From: Paraburkholderia piptadeniae
GTDB taxonomy: Bacteria; Pseudomonadota; Gammaproteobacteria; Burkholderiales; Burkholderiaceae
Direction of reading: 5' to 3'
Assembly: GCF_900007165.1 (NCBI RefSeq)
Contig: NZ_CYGY02000024.1
Coordinates: forward strand, 62,301 to 126,300
DNA length: 64,000 bases
Of the stretch, positions 25,732-35,820 are shown piece after piece. The notes beneath the pieces are model-generated. The model did no database searches, was not told the DNA's origin, and saw nothing but the letters and a program-made list of their open reading frames with translations. How positions within the stretch are numbered: the first letter of the stretch is position 1; each line of letters starts with the position of its first letter. The translations under genes and the position numbers were made by a program.

Positions 25732-28700
25732 ATGACGACGGACCCATCCGCGAATCCATCAGAGAACCCGCAGGGCGGCAACCCGCCGGGCGGCGAGCCG
25801 CCTCGCGGCGCGGATGGGTCCGGCACGCCGCCGCCCGGGAAAAAGCCGCGCCGCGGCCGGCGGCTGTGGCAGGCGATCGTCTGGGGGATCACCGTGCCCG
25901 TCGTGCTCGTCGCGCTAATCGGCGGTGCGCTGTATGGCGTGTTCGCCACGGAGCGCGGCACCGCTTACGCGTGGCAGACGGCCGTGAAGCTGCTGCACGG
26001 GCAGCTCGAAGGCAAGCTCGACGGCGGCTCGATCGCGACGGGTCTGCACATGCGCGACGTGCGCTGGCGCAGCCTCGACGGCACCGGCACCGATATCCGC
26101 ATCGACCGCATCGACGGGCGATGGGCGCTGTCCGACAAGCCCTGGCGCTTCGTCATCGACTATCTGCACGTGGGCACGATCGATGCGCGCATTGGGCCGT
26201 CCACCTCGAAGTCCGCGCCGATGAGCTTGCCGAAAGACCTGCGCGTGCCGCTGCAACTGGCCGTGCGCGATCTGAGCGTCGACAGGCTGATCCTGCGCGA
26301 AGGCGGATCGACGTCCGAATACGCGCGCTTGCTCTTTCACGGGCGCAGCGACGGAAGGCATCACGAGGCATCCGTCGACCGGCTCGATACGCCGTTCGGC
26401 GCGGTGACGGCGGCGGCGAAGCTCGACGGCGTGCGGCCGTTTCCGCTGACGGGCGACGCCGGTTATTCCGGCAAGGTCAACGACGAGCCGGTGCAGGTGC
26501 GCGCGCATCTGTCGGGCACGCTCGAAACGCTCGTCGCCGAACTCGACGCGACGGGGTTGAAGCTGGCAGGTCACGCGCGCGTCGAGGCGACGCCGTTCGC
26601 CGACGTGCCGTTGCAGCGCGCGACGCTGACTTTCGATCACGTGAATCCGCAGGCTTTCGCGCCCGGCGCGCCGCTCGCCGATCTCGCCGTGCGCGCCGAG
26701 TTGCAGCCCGTGCAGCGCGATGCGGCGGGGCATGAGGCGATGCATGGGGCGGCGAGCGGCGCTAGCGGCGTGGGTGCGGCGAGCGGCGCGACTAGCGCTG
26801 GCGTGGCGAGTTCGGTGGCTACCGCAAGTCCGGGCAAGGCTGCGAGCCCGGCCAGCGTCGCGAGTACCGCCCATCCGGCAAGCGTAGCGAGCGCCCCCGC
26901 GCCCGCATCACAGCCCGACGCCGCTGGCGGCGCACGCGCTTTCGCCGTGCAGGGCGCGGTGTCGATCGTGAACGCGAAGCCCGGCTCGATCGACCAGCAC
27001 CTGCTGCCGCTGATCGACGCGCATGTCGACGTGCGGCTCGACGCGCAGGCGCAGCACCTCTCCAACCTGAACGTGCGGCTCGTGAAGGACGCAACCGTGA
27101 CGGGCGGCGGTACGCTGACGGGCAAGCGGGGGCAGTTCGATCTGCAGGTCGCGAATCTGGACCTGAACGCGTTGCAGGCGAGCGTGCGCCCGACGCAGTT
27201 CGCAGGGCCCGTCTCGATCCGGCTGAACGACGATACACAAGGCGTCACGCTCGATCTGAACGATCCGAAGTCGGCATTGCGCGCGCAAGGCAAGATCACG
27301 CTGGACCCGGCGCGCACGAGCTTCAACGACGTGCGCATCACGTCCGGCAAAGGCCGCATCGACCTGAATGGCGCGATGAAGCGCGACGAGCACTCCACGT
27401 ACAACCTCAAGGCGACGCTGACCGATTTCGATCCGCTGACGCTGACCACGCAAACACCGTCGCGCGCGGCGGCGCCAGTCAACAAGGGCGGCTCGGCAAA
27501 GGGCAAGTCGGGCAAAGGCCGCAACACCACGACGGGCACGCCTGAAGCACCCACGAAGGCGCCCACGAAAACGGCGGCGCATTCACCGGCAAAAGCCTCC
27601 GCGTCGCGCAAGATCGAGGCGCGCGTGAACGGCACGCTGTCGGCGGCGGGCGTGCTGGGCCCCACGTTCACGACGAAAGCCGAGTTCCGCCTCGGCGAAA
27701 GCGTCTACGACGGCCTGCCGATGACGGGCAGCGGCACCGTGCAACTGGCCGGCTCGCGCATCCTGCCGAGCCGCGCGAGTCTTTCCGTCGCGGGCAATCA
27801 GCTCGATCTGCAAGGCAGCTTCGGGGCCCGCGGCGACCGCCTGCGCTTTCATGTAGACGCACCTGATCTCGAACGGCTCGGCTTTGGGCTTGCCGGTCTC
27901 GTCGCGGCGCAGGGCGACGTGACAGGCACGTTCGACCATCCGAACGTCGCGCTCGACTACAAAGCGGAAAACGTCGTGTTCGCGTCGAACAGGGTCGGGC
28001 ATGCGGAAGGGCACGTCGAGTTGCGCGACGGCGCGAACGGCGCCATGGTCTTTACGACGGACGCGCGCGATGTCAGCACGGCGGGCGTCGAACTGAACGC
28101 GCTCACCGCGCGCCTGAACGGCACGCGCGCGAAACATACGCTCGACGCCGCCGCGAAGGGCTCGCTGAAAGGCCGGCCACTCGACCTGGCGCTGGCAGCG
28201 AACGGCAAGCTCACCGACGCGCGCGACGGCACGCACTGGGACGGCACCGTCACACGCCTGTCGAACAAGGGCACGCCTGCGCTGAACATGGAATCGCCGC
28301 TCACCGTCAGCGCGGGCGGCCAGCGCGTGACGCTCGGCGCGACGCGGCTGACGCTCGAAGGCGCGGTGCTCGATCTGAAGTCGTTCGCGCTCGATCACGG
28401 TCGCATCCGCTCGGCGGGCACGCTGACGGGCGTGTCGGTCGCGCGGATGCTCGAATTGCGCCAGGAGTTCACGGGCGTGCCGTCGACGCTGAAAACCGAT
28501 CTCGTCTTCGACGGCAACTGGGACTTCGCGCTCGCTGATACGGCGACGGGCCATATCGACCTGAAGCGGCGCGGCGGCGACATTACGCTCGAAGTGGGAC
28601 GCGGCTACGCGCCTGTCGGCATTAGCGACATCGCCGCGCGCGCGGACTTCAGCGGCGGCAATCAGCTGAACGCGACCGTGCATGCGCAGGCAAGCCGCAT

Positions 28701-30081
28701 CGGCGTGATCGACGCGTCGGCGCATACGCCGCTCGTGCCGCGTGACGGCGTGCTGACGCTCAACCAGGAAGGGCCGCTCACGGGCAGCATCAACGCGAAC
28801 GTGCCGTCGCTGAAAACGACGGGCGGCCTGTTCGGGCCGAGCTATCTGCTCGACGGCCATCTGGCGCTCAAGCTCGCGCTCGGCGGCACCGTCGCGAAGC
28901 CGAACCTGTCGGGCTCGCTGATCGGCGACGGACTGTCGGCGACGCTCGTCGACCAGGGCGTGCAGTTGAAGGACGGCGTGGTGCATATTGCGCTCTCCGA
29001 AAACCTCGTCGATTTCCAGCAGGTCGAGTTTCACGGCGCATCGGGCACGCTGCGCGCGACGGGCCGCGTGCGGCTCGACAACGCGGAACCCGACCTGACG
29101 GCGAACATCGTCGCCGACAAGCTCGAACTCTTCGCAGCGCCGGACCGGCAGCTGACGATGTCGGGCAGCGCGAGCATGGCGAACGCCGGCGCGCAGGGCG
29201 GGCTCGCGATCAACGGCAAGTTCGTCATCGATCATGCGATGTTCGACATGCCCGAGAAGGGCGAGCCGCGTCTCGGCGACGATGTCGTGGTCGTGCGCCC
29301 GGACGGGTCGGTGGCGGGCGGCAAGCCGCAGGAAACCGGCAATTCGAACAAGCCGGTCGGCGCGTTGGCGCCGCGCGCGAACATCGATATCGATCTCGGC
29401 CAGAAATTCCGCTTCCGCGGCCAGGGCGCGGACGTCGGCCTGCGCGGCACGATCACCGCGTTGAGCGCGCCGAATATGCCGCTGCGCGCGGTCGGCAACG
29501 TGCGCGTGACGGAAGGCTCGACCTATACGGCGTTCGGCCGCAAGCTCGGCATCGAAAACGGCTTCTTCACGTTCAACGGACCGGTCGCGAATCCCGGCAT
29601 CAACATTCTCGCGATGCGCCGCAACCAGCAGGTCGAGGCGGGCGTGCAGGTGACGGGCACGATCCAGTCGCCCGTCGCGAAGCTGGTGTCGGAGCCGAGC
29701 GTGCCGGACAACGAAAAGCTCTCGTGGCTGCTGTTCGGACACGGCACCGATCAGGGCAACAGCGTCGGCCAGCAGAGCACGATGACAACAGCGCTCGCCC
29801 TGCTCGGCAGTGCCAGCGGCAAGCGCATCGCACAGGAGTTCGGGCTCGACGAATTCTCGATCGGACGAAGCGAAGTGGGGCTGACCGATCCGCAGGTCGT
29901 GATGGTGTCGAAGGCGATGAGCGAGTGGCTCGTGATCGGCTATGAGCAGGGCCTGCAATCAGCGAGCAACGCGATCAAGGCGACCGTGAACCTGACGCGC
30001 TACTGGTCGGTGGCCGCGTACGGCGGCACGTTCCAGGGGATGGACTTGCAGTACACGCGGCGCTTCGACAGGCTGCGATGA
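25732..30081 (+). CDS. tamB: Translocation and assembly module protein TamB
   Basis: TamB is an inner-membrane-anchored periplasm-spanning AsmA-like protein with a lipid-transfer groove, partner of TamA. The 1449-residue product has a Pro/Gly-rich cytoplasmic N-terminus (about 1-42), one membrane helix (about 43-68) and a long repetitive beta-taco region. The conserved C-terminal DUF490 domain is at about residues 1080-1449, ending YTRRFDRLR. Two low-complexity insertions interrupt the beta region: an Ala/Ser/Val-rich one near residues 340-400 and a Lys/Thr/Gly-rich one near 585-630. Co-oriented and co-transcribed with tamA. Confidence 0.94.
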   Translation: MTTDPSANPSENPQGGNPPGGEPPRGADGSGTPPPGKKPRRGRRLWQAIVWGITVPVVLVALIGGALYGVFATERGTAYAWQTAVKLLHGQLEGKLDGGSIATGLHMRDVRWRSLDGTGTDIRIDRIDGRWALSDKPWRFVIDYLHVGTIDARIGPSTSKSAPMSLPKDLRVPLQLAVRDLSVDRLILREGGSTSEYARLLFHGRSDGRHHEASVDRLDTPFGAVTAAAKLDGVRPFPLTGDAGYSGKVNDEPVQVRAHLSGTLETLVAELDATGLKLAGHARVEATPFADVPLQRATLTFDHVNPQAFAPGAPLADLAVRAELQPVQRDAAGHEAMHGAASGASGVGAASGATSAGVASSVATASPGKAASPASVASTAHPASVASAPAPASQPDAAGGARAFAVQGAVSIVNAKPGSIDQHLLPLIDAHVDVRLDAQAQHLSNLNVRLVKDATVTGGGTLTGKRGQFDLQVANLDLNALQASVRPTQFAGPVSIRLNDDTQGVTLDLNDPKSALRAQGKITLDPARTSFNDVRITSGKGRIDLNGAMKRDEHSTYNLKATLTDFDPLTLTTQTPSRAAAPVNKGGSAKGKSGKGRNTTTGTPEAPTKAPTKTAAHSPAKASASRKIEARVNGTLSAAGVLGPTFTTKAEFRLGESVYDGLPMTGSGTVQLAGSRILPSRASLSVAGNQLDLQGSFGARGDRLRFHVDAPDLERLGFGLAGLVAAQGDVTGTFDHPNVALDYKAENVVFASNRVGHAEGHVELRDGANGAMVFTTDARDVSTAGVELNALTARLNGTRAKHTLDAAAKGSLKGRPLDLALAANGKLTDARDGTHWDGTVTRLSNKGTPALNMESPLTVSAGGQRVTLGATRLTLEGAVLDLKSFALDHGRIRSAGTLTGVSVARMLELRQEFTGVPSTLKTDLVFDGNWDFALADTATGHIDLKRRGGDITLEVGRGYAPVGISDIAARADFSGGNQLNATVHAQASRIGVIDASAHTPLVPRDGVLTLNQEGPLTGSINANVPSLKTTGGLFGPSYLLDGHLALKLALGGTVAKPNLSGSLIGDGLSATLVDQGVQLKDGVVHIALSENLVDFQQVEFHGASGTLRATGRVRLDNAEPDLTANIVADKLELFAAPDRQLTMSGSASMANAGAQGGLAINGKFVIDHAMFDMPEKGEPRLGDDVVVVRPDGSVAGGKPQETGNSNKPVGALAPRANIDIDLGQKFRFRGQGADVGLRGTITALSAPNMPLRAVGNVRVTEGSTYTAFGRKLGIENGFFTFNGPVANPGINILAMRRNQQVEAGVQVTGTIQSPVAKLVSEPSVPDNEKLSWLLFGHGTDQGNSVGQQSTMTTALALLGSASGKRIAQEFGLDEFSIGRSEVGLTDPQVVMVSKAMSEWLVIGYEQGLQSASNAIKATVNLTRYWSVAAYGGTFQGMDLQYTRRFDRLR

Positions 30082-30086
30082 TGATC

Positions 30087-30120
30087 AAAAAAGGCCGGCG
30101 CGCTGCGCGAGCGGCCGGCC
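30087..30120 (-). terminator. Terminator of the HMW1C-like gene
   Basis: GGCCGGC/GCCGGCC stem with a GC-rich loop; on the minus strand it is followed by TTTTTTGATCATC. Convergent with the tamB end. Confidence 0.75.
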
Positions 30121-30154
30121 TGCTGGCTGCGAAATGGGAAATGACGGGTATGCG

Positions 30155-32023
30155 TTAGCGCGGGTCCGCCTGCCGTTGCGCATTCACCAGCGCCTGCACG
30201 ATCCGGCCGAACCCCTCGGGCCGTCCCTCGAAGATGCGCTCGACGGCCTTTTCGTCGATCAACCGGCGCCGCAGCATCTCGCGCTCGGCGTGCTGCGTGG
30301 CGAGCCGCACGGCGGCGCGCACGTACTCGTCGATCGAATGCGTGGTCAGCCAGGCGGGCATGCCCGCGCGTCCGAAGAGCCCGCTGTCGATATGCTCGAA
30401 GACTTCCGCGCCGCACAGATTGACGCCGGGCAGACCGAGCGTGAGCGCGTCGACGATGCCGTTCGTATTGCCGAACGGAAACGGACTCACGAACATGTCC
30501 ATCGTATTGATGATCTTGAGATAGGCCGGGTAGCTCATCCCGCCGTACACCAGCACGTTTTCGCGCGGCAGCGCCGCCTGGATCAGCCGGCGCACATAGG
30601 CGATATCGAGACCCTCGGCCCACGACGTCATGAAATGGAAGCGCACGGGAATGCCGGCCGTTTCGATGATTCGCCGGCACGCGCCGAGGAAGCGCGGGTT
30701 GAGCTTCATCGCGCTCGCGGTCACGGCGATGTCGATGAACTCGCCGCGCTCGGGAATGCCAGGCGTGATGTCGGTGAGCAGTTTTGACGGCACATACGGT
30801 TGGCCGTCTTTCGGCAGGCGCATCAGCTTTTCGCTGAAGCACGCGGGATCGCCGACGAAATCTTCCTCGACGCTCACATAGTCGATGCACGACGCGTGCA
30901 TCGTCGCCGGGTGGCCGAGCGCCGCGATCTGCAGCGGCGCGACGCGTACGTTCGTCATGAAGATCGTGTGCGGGAACATGCCGACGCTCGGCATGTAGAG
31001 CACGGCGGGCCGATTGTCGCGCGCGAAGTTCTGCACCTGCCGGACGATCTCGCCGACATACTCCGGATGCTCAAACGGGATGAAGCGATCGAACACGGCG
31101 CGGCCTGCTTCGTCCACATGCTGCGCCTCGCCGAAGGCGACGACTTCGAAGCGCTCGCGCGCCGCGAGCATCGTGCGCGAATGCGTGCGATAGATCGAAT
31201 GGCCGCCGTTGAACCATTCGAGCACGACGATCATCAGCGGCTTGCGCACGGCCTGTTCTTCCGACGCGGGAGCGGGCGCGACTTCCGCCTCGTGGGCGAG
31301 CAGGCCGAGCGAGTCGAGTTTCCTGCGCACGAGCTGGCTGATGCCGCGCTTCATCGCATGGCGGGTCGGCAGGTCGGAGTAGCTGCAATGCATGTACGCG
31401 CCGCAGACGGCTGCGCCCGGCAGGTTGTCGAGGTCGTCGATGGTTTCGAGCGCGCCGGGCAGCCATTCGATCAGGCGCTCGCGCTTTGCGTGCGCCGCCG
31501 GCGAGATCACGACGGCCGAACCCACGATCGACATGCCGAGGCTCGTCGCGAGCGCCGGCTCGCTCTTCGCCAGATCGGCAAGATCGATTTCGTACTGCGA
31601 TTCGACCGTGTACAGGACGATCTGCTTTCTGACCAGCGCCTTCGCGCTGTCGGCGTCATCCGATGAAGCCGCGTGATCGAGCAGCGCGCGCAGGATGTGA
31701 TCCGTGCTGCCGTACGCCGACGCGACGAACAGCATGTTGATCCAGTGACGGCTCGAGAAAAGCTGATTGAACTGCTTGTCGTTCAGGCGGAATTGCGGAT
31801 CGGCGAGGAGGGTCGTGAGGGCGTCGGCGATGCGTTGCAGCGTCGCCGCTGCTTCCTTGCTCGTCGGGAGCATCGGATCGGCGAACGCCAGGTCGACGCC
31901 CGGCAGCCGGCTGCGGTTCGAGATGAGTGTGTTGATCAACACGATCAGCGCTTCGTGCGCGGCGTCGTAGTCACGGGAAGCGACGAGGGCTTCGAACTGG
32001 TCGAGGGAGTATTCAGTGCTCAT
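30155..32023 (-). CDS. HMW1C-like N-glycosyltransferase (GT41 family)
   Basis: A 622-residue cytoplasmic glycosyltransferase. It matches the Haemophilus HMW1C / Actinobacillus pleuropneumoniae NGT group, which transfers hexoses from UDP- or GDP-sugars onto Asn of NxS/T sequons in adhesins. An N-terminal all-helical domain (about 1-230) is followed by a GT-B fold. Diagnostic segments are GHPATMHA at 370-377, DYVSVEEDFVGDPACFSEKL, RLPKDGQPYVPS, and FPFGNTNGIVDALTLGLPGV around residue 518, then AEVFEHIDSGLFGRAGMPAWL. The start MSTEYS at 32023 is chosen; the 39 codons before it are not family-like. No HMW1A/B-type adhesin is adjacent, but TamAB is. Confidence 0.85.
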   Translation of the reverse strand: MSTEYSLDQFEALVASRDYDAAHEALIVLINTLISNRSRLPGVDLAFADPMLPTSKEAAATLQRIADALTTLLADPQFRLNDKQFNQLFSSRHWINMLFVASAYGSTDHILRALLDHAASSDDADSAKALVRKQIVLYTVESQYEIDLADLAKSEPALATSLGMSIVGSAVVISPAAHAKRERLIEWLPGALETIDDLDNLPGAAVCGAYMHCSYSDLPTRHAMKRGISQLVRRKLDSLGLLAHEAEVAPAPASEEQAVRKPLMIVVLEWFNGGHSIYRTHSRTMLAARERFEVVAFGEAQHVDEAGRAVFDRFIPFEHPEYVGEIVRQVQNFARDNRPAVLYMPSVGMFPHTIFMTNVRVAPLQIAALGHPATMHASCIDYVSVEEDFVGDPACFSEKLMRLPKDGQPYVPSKLLTDITPGIPERGEFIDIAVTASAMKLNPRFLGACRRIIETAGIPVRFHFMTSWAEGLDIAYVRRLIQAALPRENVLVYGGMSYPAYLKIINTMDMFVSPFPFGNTNGIVDALTLGLPGVNLCGAEVFEHIDSGLFGRAGMPAWLTTHSIDEYVRAAVRLATQHAEREMLRRRLIDEKAVERIFEGRPEGFGRIVQALVNAQRQADPR

Positions 32024-32260
32024 GTCGGTGGTCGATTCGGGATGACGAGCGGGTGTGTGTCGTCGTCGATATGCCCGCTCTGAAGCGAGTGTCGTCAGCT
32101 GAAGCGCCGGCTGCCGGGCCGTCTGACAAACCGATCGCAATTTTCGAAGAATTCGATCCGGCTGAATGTAGGAACACTCTTATTTTGAGAAAGGATTTGG
32201 CTGCGGAAGCTGTTCCGTCTGGTTTTGCGTTGCCCAATCACAGATACCGAAGCCAGGACG
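32024..32260. other. Intergenic region, no gene seen
   Basis: Between the glycosyltransferase start and the metG terminator. An AT-richer stretch at about 32150-32215 (for example TCTTATTTTGAGAAAGGA at 32177) differs from its GC-rich surroundings and probably holds the glycosyltransferase promoter. No open frame or RNA recognised. Confidence 0.4.
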
Positions 32261-32289
32261 AAAAAAAAAGCACGTCCAAAGACGTGCTT
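32261..32289 (-). terminator. Terminator of metG
   Basis: AAGCACGTC-TTTG-GACGTGCTT followed by seven more T on the minus strand, 44 bases past the metG stop. Confidence 0.9.
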
Positions 32290-32332
32290 CCGTAGTGGCG
32301 TCTGTTCGCGCCAACAGTGCGATGCGCTCGCG

Positions 32333-34519
32333 TTACTTGACGCGCATGCCGGGCTTCGCGCCGCTGTCCGGCTCGAGCACGTAGATGCCCGGCTCGGCCT
32401 TCTCGTCGGCGGCCGATGCGGCGAGCACCATGCCTTCGGACAGGCCGAACTTCATCTTGCGCGGCGCGAGGTTCGCGACCATCACCGTCAGCTTGCCGAC
32501 CAGCTGCTCGGGCTGATACGCCGACTTGATGCCCGAGAACACGTTGCGCGTCTTTTCCTCGCCGACGTCGAGCGTCAGTTGCAGCAGCTTGTCCGATCCT
32601 TCGACCGCGCGGCAATCGACGATCTTCGCAATGCGCAGGTCGATCTTCGCGAAGTCGTCGATCGTGATGATGCCGCTGTCGTCGGGCCTTGCCTGCGTGT
32701 CGCCGTGGGCGGCCGCCGTGGCTTTCGCGTGTGCCTTGGCTTTGGCCTGCGCCTGCGTCTTGTCGGCTTCGGCTGCCGCGCCGGCGGCCGGTTGCAGCGA
32801 GCCGCGGTTCGCGACGAGCAGCGCCTCGATCTGCTTCGGATCGACGCGGGTCATCAGGTGCTTGTACGCGTTGATCGCGCGCGCGGAGGTCAACGGCTTG
32901 TCCGCATCTGTCCACGTCAGCGGCTCGACGCCGAGGAACGCCTCGGCCGCTTCGACGACCTTCGGCAGCACCGGCTTGAGCGCCAGCGACAGCAGACGGA
33001 ACGCTTCGAGCGACACGCTGCACGTCTCGTGCAGCGCGGCCGAGTTCGCCGGGTCCTTCGACTGATCCCATGGCTTGGCCGTATCGACGTACGCGTTCAC
33101 GGAATCCGCGAGCTCCATCGTCAGGCGCAGCGCGCGGCCATAGTCACGCGACTCGTAGTGCGCGGCGATCAGCGGAATCGCGGCGCGCAGCGACGCCAGC
33201 AGCGGATGCTGCATCGCGCTGTCCTGCACGCGGCCGTCGAAGCGCTTGATCAGGAAGCCGGCGGCGCGGCTCGCGATGTTCACGTACTTGCCGACGAGGT
33301 CGCTGTTCACGCGCGCCTGGAAGTCTTCGAGGTTCAGGTCGATGTCTTCCATCGTGCTGTTCAGCTTGGCCGCGAAGTAGTAGCGCAGCCATTCGGGGTT
33401 CATGCCCGTTTCGATCACGCTGTTGGCCGTGATGAACGTGCCGCGCGACTTCGACATCTTCGCGCCGTCGACGGTCAGGAAGCCGTGCGCGAACACGTTG
33501 GTCGGCGTGCGATGGCCGGAGAACTCGAGCATCGCGGGCCAGAACAGCGTGTGGAAGTACAGGATGTCCTTGCCGATGAAGTGATACTGCTCGGCCGTCG
33601 AGCCCTTCTTCACCCACGCGTCGAAATCGACGCCGCGCTTTTGCGCGAGATTGCGGAAGCTCGCGTAGTAGCCGACAGGCGCGTCCAGCCACACGTAGAA
33701 GTACTTTCCCGGCGCGCCCGGAATCTCGAAGCCGAAGTAGGGCGCATCGCGCGAGATGTCCCAGTCGGCGAGCTTTGCTTCGCCCGCGTCGCCGAGCCAT
33801 TCGCGCATCTTGTTGGTCGCTTCCTGCTGCGCGAGGCCGCCGACCCAGCCGCGCAGGAACGACTCGCAGCGCGGGTCGGACAGCTTGAAGAAGTAGTGCG
33901 TCGAAGTTTTCTTGATCGGCGTCGCGCCCGACACGACCGAGTACGGGTTGATCAGCTCGGTCGGCTGATACGTCGAGCCGCACACTTCGCAGTTGTCGCC
34001 GTACTGGTCCTTCGCGTGGCACTTCGGGCACTCGCCCTTGATGAAGCGGTCCGGCAGGAACATTTCCTTGACGGGGTCGTATGCCTGCTCGATGTCGCGC
34101 GCCTCGATCAGGCCGGCCGCCTGCAGCGCCGTGTAGATCGACTCGGACAGCACTCGGTTCTCTTCGGAATCGGTCGAGTAGTAGTTGTCGAACGAAATGC
34201 CGAAGTTGTCGAAGTCGCGCTTGTGCTCCTGCCACACGCGGTCGATCAGCTGCTTCGGCGTGATGCCTTCCTGTTCCGCCTTCAGCATGATCGGGGTGCC
34301 GTGCGTGTCGTCGGCGCCGACGTAGTAGACCTCGTGCCCATGCATTCGCAGCGCGCGGACCCAGATGTCCGTCTGGATATATTCGACCAGGTGGCCGATA
34401 TGGATTTGCCCGTTCGCGTACGGCAGGGCAGACGTGACGAGGATCTGGCGGCGGCTCTTCGGCGCGCCGGCGGCGGTGAGGTCCGCGGATTGAACCGCGG
34501 TGGCGTCGGTTGCTGACAT
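32333..34519 (-). CDS. metG: Methionyl-tRNA synthetase
   Basis: Class I aminoacyl-tRNA synthetase of 728 residues charging tRNA-Met. Visible features, in order: [15 protein letters not shown] (HIGH motif) near residue 35, zinc-binding [18 protein letters not shown] near residue 150, [10 protein letters not shown] (KMSKS) near residue 350, and the anticodon-binding helical domain. An Ala/Lys/Gln-rich linker follows. The C-terminal tRNA-binding (EMAP/Trbp111-like) domain starts [15 protein letters not shown], which also mediates dimerisation. Single gene with its own terminator. Confidence 0.98.
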   Translation of the reverse strand: MSATDATAVQSADLTAAGAPKSRRQILVTSALPYANGQIHIGHLVEYIQTDIWVRALRMHGHEVYYVGADDTHGTPIMLKAEQEGITPKQLIDRVWQEHKRDFDNFGISFDNYYSTDSEENRVLSESIYTALQAAGLIEARDIEQAYDPVKEMFLPDRFIKGECPKCHAKDQYGDNCEVCGSTYQPTELINPYSVVSGATPIKKTSTHYFFKLSDPRCESFLRGWVGGLAQQEATNKMREWLGDAGEAKLADWDISRDAPYFGFEIPGAPGKYFYVWLDAPVGYYASFRNLAQKRGVDFDAWVKKGSTAEQYHFIGKDILYFHTLFWPAMLEFSGHRTPTNVFAHGFLTVDGAKMSKSRGTFITANSVIETGMNPEWLRYYFAAKLNSTMEDIDLNLEDFQARVNSDLVGKYVNIASRAAGFLIKRFDGRVQDSAMQHPLLASLRAAIPLIAAHYESRDYGRALRLTMELADSVNAYVDTAKPWDQSKDPANSAALHETCSVSLEAFRLLSLALKPVLPKVVEAAEAFLGVEPLTWTDADKPLTSARAINAYKHLMTRVDPKQIEALLVANRGSLQPAAGAAAEADKTQAQAKAKAHAKATAAAHGDTQARPDDSGIITIDDFAKIDLRIAKIVDCRAVEGSDKLLQLTLDVGEEKTRNVFSGIKSAYQPEQLVGKLTVMVANLAPRKMKFGLSEGMVLAASAADEKAEPGIYVLEPDSGAKPGMRVK

Positions 34520-34909
34520 GTGGGTTCTATGGACTGGCGGAAGGTACGGGCGGCCGTCACAACGTCAACGCGGACGGCGCTGCGCCCAGGACCGCACGGG
34601 CGGGGCATCCGCTCATGCAGCTCGGGTTGTCGAACGCGGCTTCGCGGATTGTCGTCGCGCGTAGAACCGGCCCGAATCGTCGATTTTACCAGCGTGGACC
34701 TATCGAGGCAGCGCGCAGGTGAGAGCGGGCATTCAGGGTCATTCCGCGGCGAGGCGGCGGCAATGCGTGTCGCGCCTGATCGGCTGCGCAAAGAGACGTC
34801 GCCTTGCGTTCACATCGAATACATCACGCAGTTGAGCGCCGCCGAATAGGGTCGCGATGCACCCGTTCGCGGTGCGTAGCGTCTTTGTAGAAGAGAAGGG
34901 AGAGCAGGC
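34520..34909. other. metG upstream region, no gene seen
   Basis: About 390 bases between the metG start and the next terminator. I see no supported coding region or RNA; it presumably contains the metG promoter. Confidence 0.4.
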
Positions 34910-34934
34910 AAAAAAACCGGGGCTATGGCCCCGG
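34910..34934 (-). terminator. Terminator downstream of the OmpA-like gene
   Basis: CCGGGGC-CATA-GCCCCGG followed by TTTTTTT on the minus strand, 235 bases past the OmpA-like stop codon. The sequence just before it reads as Leu/Val-rich codons in two frames, resembling a branched-chain amino acid attenuator, but no suitable start codon or downstream operon is present. Confidence 0.75.
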
Positions 34935-35169
34935 AGCAACAACGACAAGAGGAGAATGGTGACGCGGCGGCGTCGCCGCACACGTACCGTAAAGACAGAC
35001 AGCGGAATTTCAGAAGAGTTCGAAAATTTTTTCGATTCGCTTGTGCGGTCCGCTGCGAGGCTCTCGGGGCGCTTTGGCCAGGCGCTACGCAGGTTGCCTT
35101 CCCCGTTCCCGCTCGAGCTTGTCTGGACGGGGCTCTGCGAGGCAGAGTCCCGTCCTTTCCCCACAGTCC

Positions 35170-35820
35170 TTATTGCGCGTGCTGCGCCATTGCGCGCAGA
35201 TAGATTTCGACGCGGCGGTTTTGCGCACGGCCCGCTTCCGTGTTGTTGTCGGCGATCGGCTGGTTCGCGCCCATGCCCGAAGCGGACAGGCGCTGCGGCG
35301 CGACGCCGTCCTGCGCCAGCGCGTTCGTCACGCTTTGCGCGCGATTGACGGAGAGCGTCTGGTTATAGGCGGGCTGACCCGTGCTGTCGGTGTGGCCCAC
35401 GACTTGCGCAACCACTTCCGGATTCTGGTTCAGCGTTTGCGCCACCTGCGTGAGGACAGGTGCGAACGACGACTTGATCGCGTAGCTGTTCGTATCGAAC
35501 GTGACCGAGCTCGGGATGTTCAGCTTGAGCGAGCCGTCCGGCTGCTCACTGATCTGCGTGCCCGTGCCCTTCGTCGCGCCCGACAGCTTGTTCTTGATGT
35601 TCTGCCAGTTGTAGCCGGTGACGCCGCCGACCGCCGCGCCGACGCCCGCACCGATCGCCGCGCCCTTGCCGCCGCCGAAGATCGCGCCGAGCGCGGCGCC
35701 CGTGCCCGCGCCGACGCCTGTGCCGACGGCCGTGTTGGTGCCTTGCTCGGTTGCGCAGCCGCCGAGCAGCGCGCCAACGACAGCCAATGCCGACAGGCGT
35801 GTCATGATTTTTGCGTTCAT
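35170..35820 (-). CDS. OmpA-family lipoprotein (YiaD-like)
   Basis: A 216-residue envelope lipoprotein. The signal peptide ends in the lipobox LLGGC (Cys21). A glycine-zipper segment follows, about residues 31-66 (repeats such as GVGAGTGAALGAIFGGG), able to insert in or cross membranes. The C-terminal OmpA/Pal peptidoglycan-binding domain, about 95-216, carries VVGHTDSTGQPAYNQTLSVN and GRAQNRRVEI. The start at 35820 is fixed by AGAGGA upstream and the signal peptide. It anchors the outer membrane to the cell wall; the precise role is not known. Confidence 0.92.
   Translation of the reverse strand: MNAKIMTRLSALAVVGALLGGCATEQGTNTAVGTGVGAGTGAALGAIFGGGKGAAIGAGVGAAVGGVTGYNWQNIKNKLSGATKGTGTQISEQPDGSLKLNIPSSVTFDTNSYAIKSSFAPVLTQVAQTLNQNPEVVAQVVGHTDSTGQPAYNQTLSVNRAQSVTNALAQDGVAPQRLSASGMGANQPIADNNTEAGRAQNRRVEIYLRAMAQHAQ

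Noticed and set aside
27583..29958. Open frame of 791 codons antisense to tamB
   Set aside because: Arg/His/Ala-rich shadow frame caused by strong third-position GC bias; no domain, no ribosome binding site, and tamB on the other strand is convincing.
34739..35348. Small frames on both strands between metG and the OmpA-like gene
   Set aside because: Arg/Ser-rich without motifs and crossing the terminator at 34910-34934; treated as non-coding although the plus-strand one has an AGGAG-like site near 34950.
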